Shown here one piece after another: positions 22,897 to 34,315 of a stretch of 64,000 nucleotides of DNA (its first letter is position 1; each line of letters starts with the position of its first letter). The stretch covers positions 2,852,001-2,916,000 of the forward strand of contig OZ199840.1 in NCBI GenBank assembly GCA_964304625.1, read 5' to 3'. The DNA is from Kudoa neothunni (lineage: Eukaryota > Cnidaria). The translations under genes were made by a program, and so were the position numbers. The notes below the pieces were generated by a model. The model was given only the letters and a program-made list of their open reading frames with translations. It was not told where the DNA came from and did not search any database.

Positions 22897-24259
22897 ATGG
22901 ATGTTAATAAAAACGACTTTGTAACATTATTGGGGAAGCGATTTATTCTTTCTAATAGTATAACAATTTTTTTGTCTGATGTATCAAATATGGTCATTAA
23001 ACCTTAATAGATCGAAAATTAGAGACACATTTTCTGGGAAAATTTGTTTATTTTTCCTATCGTTTTGATTTCCCTGAAATTACAATTTATGTATGTTGTT
23101 GATCGATTTGAAATTTTATTGTAATCGATAAAAGGATATAAAAACTGGGAGTGTTACAAAAACCGGACTTACAAGTGACGTCGGCTGGGGATGCATGATA
23201 AGATGTGGCCAGATGTTGCTGGTTAAATCTGTCATCACTGCAAATGGTTATAATAATTGCTTATTAGTATATAAAATTATAACCATATTAAATGTAGGTT
23301 TCGATTTGGATTCAATAATGACAGAACAAGCTCTGATTGAATATTTTCTGGATTACCCACATTCTCCTATTTCTATTCATAATATAGGTTAATGGTTATG
23401 ATCATATTCGACTATTGCATTTTCGTTAGTATGTACTGCAGACAATCATAATATAACAAAGGCGGGAAAATGGTTTGGCTCCAATGCCATCTCTCGCACT
23501 TTACAGTAACCACCTTCAAATGTCTATAATCTACATAGTTTTTCTACAGATTGGTTATAAAAAATTTCAATATCTTCAATTTATCCATATACATTCCTAG
23601 TAATTTCACAGTCAGTTATGAAGAAATGTGTAAGTATTAAATATGATTTTGTTAATAACCAAAATATTTTTACGGATGTATCGATTTTTAAAAATATTAA
23701 AAATTCTTGGACTATATCAACTTAACAATATTTTGTTAGATAAAGAAAATAATGGAAAAACTCCTATACTAATACTAATTTCGCTTAGAGTTGGTGTAGA
23801 TAGTGTTGAAGAAAAATATTACAACTTTATTAAAGTAAATTATATTTTTCTGGCTGAACGTAGTTTAATTCGTAAAGGAATGTTTAAATGACACTTTCTC
23901 CGTGGGTATTTTAGGAGGTTGTCCTAATCATGCTTTTTATATTGTCGGTCATGATGGTATCTGTGGATTATATGTGCAAATAAATATATTTTTAGAACAT
24001 GATTTGATCACACTAGATCCACACAAACCCCAACGATGTAGGACTCTTGACCAACACCAAAAGAAAAATTTTCGTTCGTTTAAATGTGAGGATTTTAAAA
24101 TAGTACCGATTTCGAAACTTGACCCTTCTATACTGTCGTATAAATCTCTTTTATAGATTTTTGAGTTATTATGTAAACATCTAGGGATTCCTCATACCTA
24201 ACAAACATGATTTTGAATTATGGCGCTACAATATGATCAAGGTATCTAACTTGTGTTGA
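22897..24259 (+). CDS. ATG4: ATG4-type autophagy cysteine protease, 8-9 exons
   Basis: ATG4 is the cytosolic C54-family protease that processes ATG8 before lipidation and later delipidates it. Exons by phase and GT-AG: 22897-22980, 23025-23090, 23135-23387, 23442-23505, 23550-23629, 23740-23834, 23878-23956, 23996-24137, then a 3' end. Introns are 39-54 nt except one of 110. The family signature SDVGWGCMIRCGQM holds the nucleophile Cys (GWGC); later come AGKWFGSNAISRTLQ, VGILGGCPNHAFYIVGHD and LITLDPHKPQ with the catalytic Asp and His, then SKLDPSIL. The 3' end is unresolved. A 19-nt intron (24138-24156) leads to a stop at 24182-24184, while GFLIPNKHDFELW, a good match to the family's C-terminal block, lies in another frame up to TGA 24257-24259. 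Start chosen as the first ATG giving LLGKRF. At about 240-265 residues it is shorter than human ATG4 (about 390). Confidence 0.85.
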
Positions 24260-25766
24260 TTCACTGAATGAAACTTTACCACCTAGTCACGTTTGGCAAA
24301 TAATAATAGTTTAGGCTTGTTTGATATAAAAAGTAATGATTTTAGTTTATTTTATGCCATTTAAATTTAGCGAAAAATTTAACAGCCCCAAAGGAAACTA
24401 CTTGCGATTTTCTTTGTGATTATGTGATTATTTAGATTTTTGATAGAACTTTTATGCATTTTATTTTTGAATTTAATCGCATGTAATATATTTTTTTGTA
24501 TAAGTTTACGTTTCTATATATATTTTTCTAAGCTGGAATTTATTTCGTCATTTTCAAACTTATTGTAAGTTTATCTGAGTTATTTTGTATGGAATAATAG
24601 CATTTAATGTATTTTTTATATTTTAAATTTAAGTAATTTAATAATTAAATTGGCTGAGCAGCTAGAAAGATGACGCAATTGCATAGCTAGGTGCAGGCTT
24701 GATTTATCATTTACAACGGTTGTTTTAGTTCCATTTTGAAAATGTTTAAGGACAAATACACTTTAAATTCACTAGATTTTTTCGATATCAAAATACATAC
24801 TAAAAACAATTCTACTCACATATAGGTTTAGATAGAGTCATCTTTCCGTTAAACAGTATTAAACTCTGCAGTCGGTCTCTGATCTCTTACGCAATATTTT
24901 ATAAATTAAAAGAAAATTATCACAAAGATATATTTATTGAGATAATTAAATGTGAAATAAATGATAAATTTCTCAGATGTACCTGAGTTCAGAAAATGAC
25001 CTTGTGGTTAATTGAAATTCGAGGATTCGAATCAATATTTTTTCTGAAGTCACTCGTTTAAGAATAACTTAATGTATTAAGTAGTTTTTATGAGTGGGTT
25101 CGTTATTGACTAAAATTATATTGAATCTCATAATAAATGTCAAATTAATTCGAAAAAAATAAACATATTAATCTAACTTAAAGTTGATTTTAAATACGAC
25201 TTTAGTATTAATTCTAGGATAAATATGCATAATCGTTCGATGAAGAGCTAAAATAAAATTCTAACATAAAATAGATTTCATGGCAACTCATTACCGATCC
25301 ATAATATAGTACTTAAGATATACCAGCGAATCCGTTATACTCTTCCATGTTACGCAGCAACCTCTGTTTATTACGAAATTTTTTTTATTACTTAAATATA
25401 AAATTAATTCCTATGGTAAAATTGATACGAAATTTGTTATGAATGCAACTTCATTCAAAAATCTATTAATTTATCAAATAATTATAGATACATAATCTAT
25501 TTATGAATATTGCATAAAATTACGATAGTTAAAAAAATATTTCTTACATCAACTTAAGTACATTAATTATTTATTCCATTTGATAAAGTTAAAAATCATT
25601 AAAATGATATAACATGAAAGCAAAAAAAAATAAAACCACTCAAAAACGAAAAATAACTATCTATTTCTATAATTTTACAAATTAGTATAAGCAGAAGTTT
25701 TATATAACATCTTTAATAATAAAATGTACACCAAACAGAGAAACATTGGGATCGATAAGAACCTAT
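24260..25766. other. AT-rich spacer between convergent ATG4 and UTP3
   Basis: About 1.5 kb without a recognised gene, RNA or element. It contains the 3' flanks of ATG4 (plus) and UTP3 (minus). Confidence 0.5.
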
Positions 25767-28700
25767 TTATTTCAATTTAACACTGTGAACAACTTTGGCA
25801 TTGATGCCTCTGGCCTCGCCGTCATATTTCGAGGTGAGTGTACGAATAGGACGAACCTAATTCCATAGATTATAGGATTAAAATAGAAAAATTAGATTTA
25901 CTTGTCCTCTGCGGCGTTTGATGGCTTTTTTATATTTGATTCTGTGTTTGACTCTTGGATTTTTGTATTCGCGTTTAGATTTTTTAACGAGTCCTCTATT
26001 TCTTTCCATTTCCTTGGTAATGGCTCTGTTGTCATTATCTTGAAACCTGGAAAGAATTAAGAAAACCAAAATTTAAAGATAACTTACGGTTCCGGCAAAG
26101 TATCCGGATGAACCATTGACTTATTTTTAGATTTATTTTTTAGTGAAAAATAATGATTTAAAAGATTTTCTTTCGTGAATGTAGGTCGAATGGCGGAATT
26201 TTCTTCATCAACAGTTTCTTTTCTCGTATTACTTATCTTTGCATCAGCCGAAGGATATGACGTGTCCATTTTCACATTACGATTGATATTTTTCACACAA
26301 CTGATCGATCGTTTTTTTTTATTATCATTGTCGCTGAAACTTTTGATATACTTAAAAATCAAACATAAATATAGTTGAAACTTTAAAAATACCTTGAAAA
26401 GGGTGACCAAATGGTTATAAACCTGACTTTGGTTAGATATCGATTTATTTATATCTTTATTGGCTGTAAGCTCCTGTAAACCAATGTCAATTTGCGACAG
26501 AACTCTAATTAAAAATTCAAAAAGAAATCATCTACTTAAAATTACTCTTCATAAATGGCTAATTTGTTTGAATCATCACTAGAAAGCTTGGCCAAATTCT
26601 TCAATGAGGCATTACCTGAATAGTGGAAAAAATATTAAAATTAGATCTAAAGATAAACTTTCTCAACTACTAAATTAAACTTAAACTAACTTTCGGTCGA
26701 TCACCTAATATTAAACTATTATATTCCAAAATACGAATCACATGTTTCAAATATACAATTTAATTTTTCCAAACAAATTGAAATAAAACAATAAATGTTT
26801 TAATTTGGATTCTATTTCACGAATTTAACATTAAAATTCTTCAAAGAACAAATTTAAATAGATAGTATGAATTATATGATCACAAATGAAATAAAATCGA
26901 ATAAGTTTACTGGTTCATAGAAGAAAACAATATCAATGAATAAATACACTAAATTAACGCCTATTAAGACACTTATAGGTAATTATATTGTTGACACAAA
27001 TAAAATATGAGCTTAATAGTTTACAAATGAAGAACAAAGGTCAATTGACAGTTGCTATTGCAATGTATGCATAGAACTACACCAATTTTCTAAGCAGTGT
27101 ATATCGTATTCCCAGTTTACCATTGTATGCAAAAATTATGAAGTAACAATAAAAACTATATAAAATGTGCATAATCCTTTTAAAAAAAATCTTATAAATA
27201 ATAAATTATTGATTTTAATATACTATAGAGTTTAGAATAATTGCATGACGTAAACTTTACAATCCAACTTATGTAAAGTTGTGACATTTGAGTAATACAG
27301 TGTATTTTCTGAATCCTTCGTTTAAATCAATAGATTACATATTTAGTTGATATTCTACTCCTCATTAATTTAATCTTAACCCAGCACATCTCTTAACTGA
27401 AAACTAGTCTCGCATTAATTAAATTATACGAAGCGAATTTCGTAATTAAATTTTTAGGCTAAAATCTGAAATTTGCAATAGATAAAATTTGAAAATTTCT
27501 CAAGCATTATTTATTTCGATTGCAATGATATTAATATAAATTCTTCTTATACTCTATTATTAAACCATTTCTCATAACGTCTACAAATTTCCTTCTGAAT
27601 AATTACTTAATTTGAACTAATTTTTACTTAAATTATTGATAAAATTTGTTCCAAAAACTAATTTATATACAAAGCAATATATTTAACGGCATTAATTCAT
27701 CACATTTATTTAACTTTGCTATTATTTACATTAAAATTAAAAGATGTATTAATAGAAAACTAAATGAACTAATTTGCTTAATTAATTAAGAAGAATTACT
27801 CGCCCGTGTTTCATTGGTAAATTGAATAAAATATCTCCGATTAAAATTTGCATTAGACTTAACGTTGCGGAAAATTATTAGGTTATTTTACAAATTCCAT
27901 ACACATATATATATTTATATATAAGATCCATATCCAATTCCCGCTCTCTAACTTAGAAAACTATCTTAAACCCAGGCATGAATACGCGAGGTTCATTTTT
28001 ATCCTCCAGAACTCGTATTATTGTCTACACGAAATGTTATTTTAAATTGGACGCTATAGCCAATTATTTCTGATTAATCATAAAGTCCTCATGACTGGAA
28101 TAAATTAACTATATTGAGAACGAATAAAGTGGATTAATTATTGATAGATCAATGAACACATCAAAATAAAAATGAACTACGATATATTACCCAAAGCATG
28201 CAAACGAATTTAAAACTATTCTCAATGCACATTTTAAAAGTTTATTTTTAGAAAGTTTACCTAAAAATCACCCCCACTATATCATACTAGATCCACTACG
28301 TCCATTATTTCCTATTTTAAAAGATACCTTTATCAAGAGTGTCTGTTTTTAGTGAAGCCTTCAAGGTGATACATTCTGCAGTCTATAACAAAAAATAGAG
28401 ATATTATTCAAGAAACTGTTACCAATCTCTGATGAAGATACAACAATTTTATTATTAGTGGGTCCAATTTAGAAACATCTCCATTATTTAATAATTTCTC
28501 TGCGAAAGGCAGCTGTTTTGTATTTTTTTTCTTCAATAAATGTCACTCATAAAATCGACAATAATTAACAAAAATATACCTTCGTATGGTAGTCAATAGC
28601 TTCCACTTTTGTTTCCTAATTAAAATAACAACACCCCCCAAAACAAAGCTACTCACATCATTCAACTCCAAATTTTTATCGTATTTGTAAATATAAAGAT

Positions 28701-29389
28701 ATTGATCATCATTCAAAGTGCTGAATAGTCTTTTTCTAAAGGCGTCGCTTTCCTTTTCTTCAAGCAACGCAACAGCTTGAGCATCCTCGTCGTTTTCTGT
28801 AGTTCAGTAAATCAACCCATCCCAACAAATCATAATAAATACGCATCATATCAATGTCTTGTAGGTCATGGTTGTAGTAGACCGATGAATCTTTTCCCCA
28901 AGCTTTGATACCAATCAATTTGTCGTCCTGGTCTATTGGCATATCTCCAGTAGAAGCAGGTTCACTTAGGTCGAAGTCGCTTTCAGTTTCATCATCTCGA
29001 TCAGAATAAAGATCAAATTCATTGTTCTTTTCGCCAGCCACATCATCGCTGAAATCTTCAGTGAAATTTTTATGGCCTTCATCAACCAATGAAATCTACA
29101 ATCAAAGGATTCTCCAAGACCCAGTACAACCAATCAATAATCTCACATAATCTTTATTGAAATTGAAATCATCTATCTCATCATACACATTATCATTCTA
29201 GATGAATGGGAATTATAAAAATATTAAACAACACTACAACTGTTAGATACATGGTCGATATTTACCACGGCCCGATTATTCTCATTCTTCATACGCTTGC
29301 TCTCAAGCTTCCTGCGACTATAAATAAATTTTAAAAATCTATTGATAAACTTAACGTATTTATAGTTGCCTTTTTTCACTTCTACCCAT
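25767..29389 (-). CDS. UTP3: UTP3/SAS10, small-subunit processome protein, 13 exons
   Basis: UTP3/SAS10 is a nucleolar component of the U3 small-subunit processome needed for 18S rRNA maturation. Minus-strand exons: 29389-29370, 29317-29266, 29197-29147, 29095-28843, 28796-28657, 28615-28580, 28512-28423, 28382-28328, 26615-26546, 26504-26393, 26350-26088, 26046-25902, 25856-25767. Phases close to 458 residues (human about 480). An acidic N-terminus carries the conserved AWGKDSSVYY; a middle Sas10/C1D-like region follows; the diagnostic Sas10 C-terminus is split over two exons (ERNRGLVKKSKREYKNPRVK, RRRGQ, then KYDGEARGINAKVVHSVKLK and stop). Introns are 40-68 nt except 26616-28327 (1712 nt). 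The first intron (29318-29369) is modelled as GC-AG, so the start is the weakest point; ATG 29292 is an alternative. It diverges from BUD32 by 81 bp. Confidence 0.88.
26616..28327 (-). other. 1.7-kb intron of UTP3
   Basis: It is bounded by a GT donor after LKTDTLDK and an AG acceptor before NASLKNLAKL, with matching phase 1. It is about thirty times the usual intron length in this window. I saw no coding capacity or paired termini in it, only AT-rich sequence, so its origin is unknown. Confidence 0.65.
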
Positions 29390-29470
29390 TTCCAGCTGAC
29401 TTAAACTTACGGCTGCGTGCGCGCTCTCACACGTTACTCTGTTCGTTCATTTATTCTGTTGTTGGTTTCT
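29390..29470. promoter_or_regulatory. Bidirectional promoter UTP3 / BUD32
   Basis: Only 81 bp separate the UTP3 start (29389, minus) from the BUD32 start (29471, plus). The gap holds the GC-rich patch CTGCGTGCGCGCTC near 29413-29426, similar to the core of the NRF1 (alpha-Pal) site and conspicuous in such AT-rich DNA. The function is inferred from position and motif only. Confidence 0.5.
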
Positions 29471-30222
29471 ATGACAGATAATTCGTTATTATATCAAGGT
29501 GCCGAATCAAAAATACTTATTTCTACATATGAATCGATTCCTTGTGTTGTAAAATATCGATTTGAAAAAGCATATCGGATCCAAGAATTGGATATTAAAA
29601 TTAGACGTGCTGCCTTTAAAAGAGAGGTGAAAGCTTTGAAAAAATGTTTAGAAAATGGAATTCTAGTACCTAAAGTATATGGAACTGATGATCGAAATTT
29701 GTAATTATTCACAAATAATTTGTGAGATTTTGTCAAAAAATAAACATTTTTAGCAAAATATACATGGAATATTTCGATAATTGTATGAGTTTGAAAGATT
29801 ATTTTCTAACTGAACCAAATATGCCCGATTGTATCAAAGTGCTAGACCGATTGGCCCATGTTTTGTTCAAAATTCATTCTATTGATATCATCCATGGTGA
29901 CATAACTACCTCGAATATATTCATAAACGGCGACGAGGATAAAATTATTATTTTGGATTTCGGTCTGTCTCAAACTTCCAGCACAGATGAAGATCGAGCT
30001 GTGGATCTCTACGTTTTTCGACGTTCACTATCAGCTTCGTTGACTTTGGAACCAACCCTAAAGGAATCATTGTTTTCATCGTTTATGAATACTTACAATA
30101 ATCATATGAACGCTTTTGATGTCTCTCAGAAACAACTCAATCCAAAACATCGTCTTAATCAAGTTACAACCAAGTTGATGGAGGTGGAAAGACGTGGACG
30201 AAAGCGTGATATGATTGGTTGA
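29471..30222 (+). CDS. TP53RK: BUD32/TP53RK, KEOPS complex atypical kinase, 2 exons
   Basis: Bud32 is the small RIO-like kinase/ATPase of the KEOPS complex, which with OSGEP makes the t6A modification on ANN-decoding tRNAs. Exons 29471-29700 and 29754-30222 flank a 53-nt GT-AG intron in phase 2; the product is 232 residues, as expected for this compact family. Motifs in order: YQGAESKI (nucleotide-binding loop), CVVKYRFEKAYR with the conserved Lys, the family motif LDIKIRRAAFKREVKAL, IHGDITTSNIFI (catalytic Asp), ILDFGLSQ (metal-binding Asp), then the C-terminal basic tail VERRGRKRDMIG. Upstream ATG-less extension was ignored because MTDNSLLYQGAES is the usual start. It diverges from UTP3. 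Confidence 0.95.
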
Positions 30223-30640
30223 TAGATAATTGCTTGATGTCTAGTATGCTTCTTTTTTTATTTGTTTTTTTGTTTGTATTTTCCAATAAGAAAATTAATT
30301 TTTATTATATTTATAATTCGCGTATTTCCACCTCTGCCTAATTATATCGGATTGATAATTAACACTCTAAATATACCATATTAAATAAAGCTCCACCAAG
30401 TTCCCTATACCTTTAATAAAATTATGAATTTAATTTTTTTTATTCGCTTAAAGCATATTTATTTATAGAGAAATGGATTAGTCATATTTTTCAAGTGTTG
30501 CGGTAATTTGTATAACAAATAAACATTAGAAGAATAATTTATGCTCATATATATTTCGAACTTTTTTTATATTGTAAAATACATTAATATATTACCGACT
30601 TTTGCATCCAAACCTGATTAGTTGTAATTTAAACTAGATC
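30223..30640. other. 3' flank of BUD32
   Basis: AT-rich sequence with a putative 3' untranslated region; nothing else recognised. Confidence 0.4.
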
Positions 30641-31639
30641 TAAATAAAGCGGCATTCAAGATGCCAAGAAAAATGCATCATCCTGAAGAGAGCTCTTGCT
30701 TGTCATCTTGTCGTTAACAATTCCTAAGGCCAGAATGAAGTTTCCGAGAATCTAGGAATCCCAAGGTTAACATTAAGTGATTTGGCTAAAAAGATTATTA
30801 GACGAGAGATGAGAAATGTTATTTTAACCCGACAACTTAAGTATTGCTTAATAAAATTACTTGAGGACAATTGCACTCTAACAATTCAGAGTGTAGTTAA
30901 AAAATTAGGTATCACAGTTTACACCTCCATTATGTGATGTGTAGGTGGCTCATAAAACTAAACTACACCTATAAAGTTGTGAGGCCAATACCTGTTAGTG
31001 TAAATATCCCTGACGTAAAACAAACGAGGAAACTTTACGCTAAGTGTTACATCGGAATTCCTATCGATGTAAGTTACAAGGATATAATTATTGTGGACGA
31101 GAGTCAATTTTCTCTCGACATTATGAGAGACAGTAATCGAGCTTTGTGAGGGAGAACTTCAATCGTCGTAATTTCAAATAATAAAAAATCAAATGTATAG
31201 ATGATTCTCGCGGTGAAAGCAATTAATGTTATTAGTGGTGAAGCCGTCATTGGCAACGTTAGTGGGAATATTTTCAAATTTTTTTTATAAAGTCTCCAGG
31301 TATCAACGGAGATGACCAAGACTAAATTATTGTCATGGATATTGTTCGTTTTCATTCCTCTATCTCTAGATTTATTCAAGATTTTTGATAGTTCTCCCTA
31401 CGAAATTCATTCGCTACCAAGGTATTCCCCCTTCCTCAACCCCTGTGAAGAGATATATGCCCAAATAATGGCAAATATCCGAAGAAATTTTCCATTTCAA
31501 GCTAGGGAAAATCGTCTGAATAGAATAAGAAACGCTTCGAACAAGGGGACTAAACATAATCTAAATGGTTATCTTCAGCATTCGGAGACATTCTTTGGTC
31601 AATGTTTTTCTCTTATAGATAGCAACCTTAATTAGATTA
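30641..31639 (+). mobile_element. Degenerate Tc1/mariner-like element
   Basis: A DDE_3 transposase can be followed in several frames. A helix-turn-helix-like region lies at 30760-30930. The first Asp motif IIIVDESQFSLDIM is at about 31087-31130. The second, read in a different frame, is VMDIVRFHSS near 31338. The Glu block LPRYSPFLNPCEEIYAQIM is at about 31412-31470. Stops and frame changes are numerous. No convincing terminal repeats were found, so the ends are approximate. It differs from the copies at 3.2 and 9.4 kb and seems older. Confidence 0.65.
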
Positions 31640-31661
31640 ATATATATATATATATATATAT
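31640..31661. repeat. (TA)n microsatellite
   Basis: A perfect alternating TA tract of about 22 bp at the right edge of the dead Tc1-like element. Confidence 0.95.
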
Positions 31662-31841
31662 GGCACTTATACACATAAAATACTCTTATTTATCTGGTGT
31701 TATTAAATCAATAGAAAAAATTTCCATTAACCGCAAGCTAAGGTATTCCCATTTTATTGCAAAAACCAGTATACTAATTTTAAGAAATAAGATGTAATGG
31801 GATAATTATAAAGTGCTCAAAATTAAACAAACTTTTCTTGA

Positions 31842-32425
31842 ATGCGCACACGGAGACGAATTTTCGCTTTGTGATATTATTACATACATATCATTTATTA
31901 ATCCTCCCAAAGGTGTCAAATAATCATTGTTTACCAGAACCCCTATTTTTGTGGAAAATAACAATGCACCCACGCGAGTACTAATACAACAACCTTTCCC
32001 AACTAGAGGTGCGAAATTCAATTCTAACAGGAAGTATTTCCTGAGAAATCTTGAATCAGCTACGCCTTGTCGTATATATAATTACATAGAAAGGACGCAG
32101 ATTTCCTGTTCTCGTTCAAAAGAGATGAGAGCCCAAATCGAGTTGAAAATTGCTGACCTAGAGGGTTAAAAACCTTTAGATAAAAGATTTATCGAAGACT
32201 AACAAATACACACAGCGACAAGCTAATAAACTATTCCAATGAGTTAGTATAACTTTAACGAATTAGTAAATACGGTTCACAAAATTATTATATTATGATA
32301 GATTCAAGCACCTTCTGGTTTATAAAAGTACATTTTATGACAAATATATGCAGACAGAAAGAGCACTGAACAGATTAATCAATGAACAGCGAGAATATAA
32401 CGAAATAAAGAATAAAAAAATATAA
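31842..32425 (+). CDS. Unidentified small basic/coiled-coil protein, spliced
   Basis: I do not recognise the family. Exon 31842-31870 starts MRTRRRIFAL and joins, in phase, exon 31938-32164 across a 67-nt GT-AG intron (TPIFVENNNAPTRVLIQQPF, then KEMRAQIELKIADLE). A last coding stretch at about 32304-32425 reads FKHLLVYKSTFYDKYMQTER, ALNRLINEQREYNEIKNKKI, stop. The joining of 32165-32303 is unresolved: phases demand another small exon or unusual splicing. The charged, heptad-like tail suggests a coiled coil. Its stop lies only six bases from the stop of SLC33A1 on the other strand. Protein-like composition across three segments and the good intron argue for a real gene, but it could be a decaying one. 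Confidence 0.45.
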
Positions 32426-32431
32426 TAAATG

Positions 32432-34315
32432 TTAATTTGATTTTGGTTTGATTCTCCAAGAGTCGATCGGTATATGTTGTAGACTGTTAAATGACTGGCT
32501 CAAAAATTTATACCAAAACAATCCAAACAACAAGCAAACAACTAACTGAATATAAAAGCCATCAACAATGAAGATGCAATTAGAGGATGACGAATTTTCA
32601 TCACATTTTTTAATAGTGAACAGATCAACAGTTAAAAGAACAAGAGAATTCGGCCATTTAGTTCCAAGATTACATACAGTATTTAAGAGAGTCATTTGGG
32701 CTCCGCCATAAACAGGATCAGAAATTCGGGCAAAAAATCCCATCGAACTCACATACATCACATATAATGGTATCTACAGTAATTATAAAATTAACCATCT
32801 CAAATCTCACCCATTCTCAAACTTACTTGATGAACTATAAAGGCAATCAATACCAGGCCAAGATACCAATTAGGGAAAGGATACGAACCATGACTGTTGG
32901 ACGAGGATGCATATGAGTGGTTGTCTACGGTTTTTATTTGGTTGGCCATCCACACTAATGTGAACGAAACCAACGCAAACCCCAATCTAACGGGATACAC
33001 TTTTGATTGTATAGTTAGAGGGCCATGCATTGAAATGTATTTATCCAACAGAAATGGTAGTAACAACTGAAGAACTATGATAGGTAGCGACATGAGTACA
33101 AGAATATTTTTGTCTAACCCTATTTCAATCAGTTTCTTGCTGGTGAGTGCATCCATGGCTGCAAATCCTATCTACAAACAATAAATCACATCCACAATCA
33201 AAATATTATTACTTTATAGAATAGCAAATGAAACATGAGTGATTTGATAGGAGACAGGTTGAGGTATTTCCATAGAGAAATGTAGGAATTTTTAACCTTT
33301 CCAAACGAATTGAGAGATACATCCGCGCTTTTAGAATGATGATCAACATCGCACTCATCCACATGAAATGCAATAATCAAAGTAGTGGCAAGGAAGCAAC
33401 AACCAAAAATATTAAAAAGTTGGGATTCGGTAAACAATTTTTGATTGTTCGAAATGAAATAAAGATATTTGGAACAGAAACTTTCCGAGGACAACAGCAG
33501 AAATGCCAAATTTGCAATAACATAGCCTAGTGTTTGGCCAACAGAGTTACAGATTGAAGCCATGTGGACATTCCCCTGTTCAAATATGGCTAACGCCCAA
33601 CCATCTACTGCGATATCTTGAGTGGCTGCCAATGTCATAGTCAATGTCAAAACACTAACGAACCATATCACAGTTGAACTTTGGTGCACATTTTCCATCA
33701 CAAAATCTATCTCTCGAGAGAGATAGAAAAACAACAACCCAAGGACCAACTGAACGGGGATAAGCCAGGACTTTCGTCGTCCAACTCTTTTCGAATAGAA
33801 AGAATCAACAATCGGAGCCCAAATTAGTTTTACACTGAATGGCCAAAATGCCAAACTTAACAATCCCAAACTTTTGTAGCTTGCTCCTTTCAACTAAAAT
33901 AATTAAATTTTACATTTCTCGTTACACTCTTGCTTTAGCACAAATTAGTTGATTTAATTTACCTGCATTACAATAGAAAAGGCTTCAATCATACCAATCG
34001 GGAAACCTTGGCATGTGTATAAGATGATAAGAAATATGATGTTGTATGTGGCTAATAGACGAAAAAAATAATTGCAATTTGCGTACTAATGTAATGTGTG
34101 AATTTACACGAATGTGATGATTGGACTGTGGATCGTTTTTCAGAAGTTACAGGGCGATTTTCGATCAGTTTCACTCCATCAATATCATTCAGTTGATGTA
34201 TTTCATCGATTATATGCAACGAAGACAAATTTTCTTCAATAGCATCAAAACCCATGAGAACAAAATTTGAATGACGAAGCTTATATACTACTGCGTTTAG
34301 GATGTGCGCATACAT
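32432..34315 (-). CDS. SLC33A1: SLC33A1 acetyl-CoA transporter, 5 exons
   Basis: SLC33A1 (AT-1) imports acetyl-CoA into the ER lumen for protein and ganglioside acetylation. Minus exons: 34315-34108, 34051-33963, 33893-33213, 33171-32827, 32773-32432. Introns are 56, 69, 41 and 53 nt. Phases give 554 residues (human 549). Family motifs include LYTCQGFPIGMIEAFSIVMQ, LAFWPFSVKLIWAPIVDSFY, GRRKSWLIPVQLVLGL, AATQDIAVDGWALAI, CNSVGQTLGYVIANL and DPVYGGAQMTLLNTVCNLG. These belong to the major-facilitator fold with about 12 membrane segments. The hydrophilic first ~70 residues are family-variable. The start is the first ATG of that exon. It ends tail-to-tail with the unidentified gene at 31842-32425. 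Confidence 0.95.

Noticed and set aside
22788-22997. 69-codon minus frame at the ATG4 5' end
   Set aside because: It overlaps the first ATG4 exon, whose plus-strand reading continues in phase into conserved protease sequence.
24680-24720. Possible tRNA-like stretch
   Set aside because: No cloverleaf with acceptor and T-arm complementarity could be formed by eye.
29417-29470. Longer N-terminus for BUD32 starting upstream
   Set aside because: It requires a non-ATG start and reads through the promoter; MTDNSLLYQGAES matches the usual family start.
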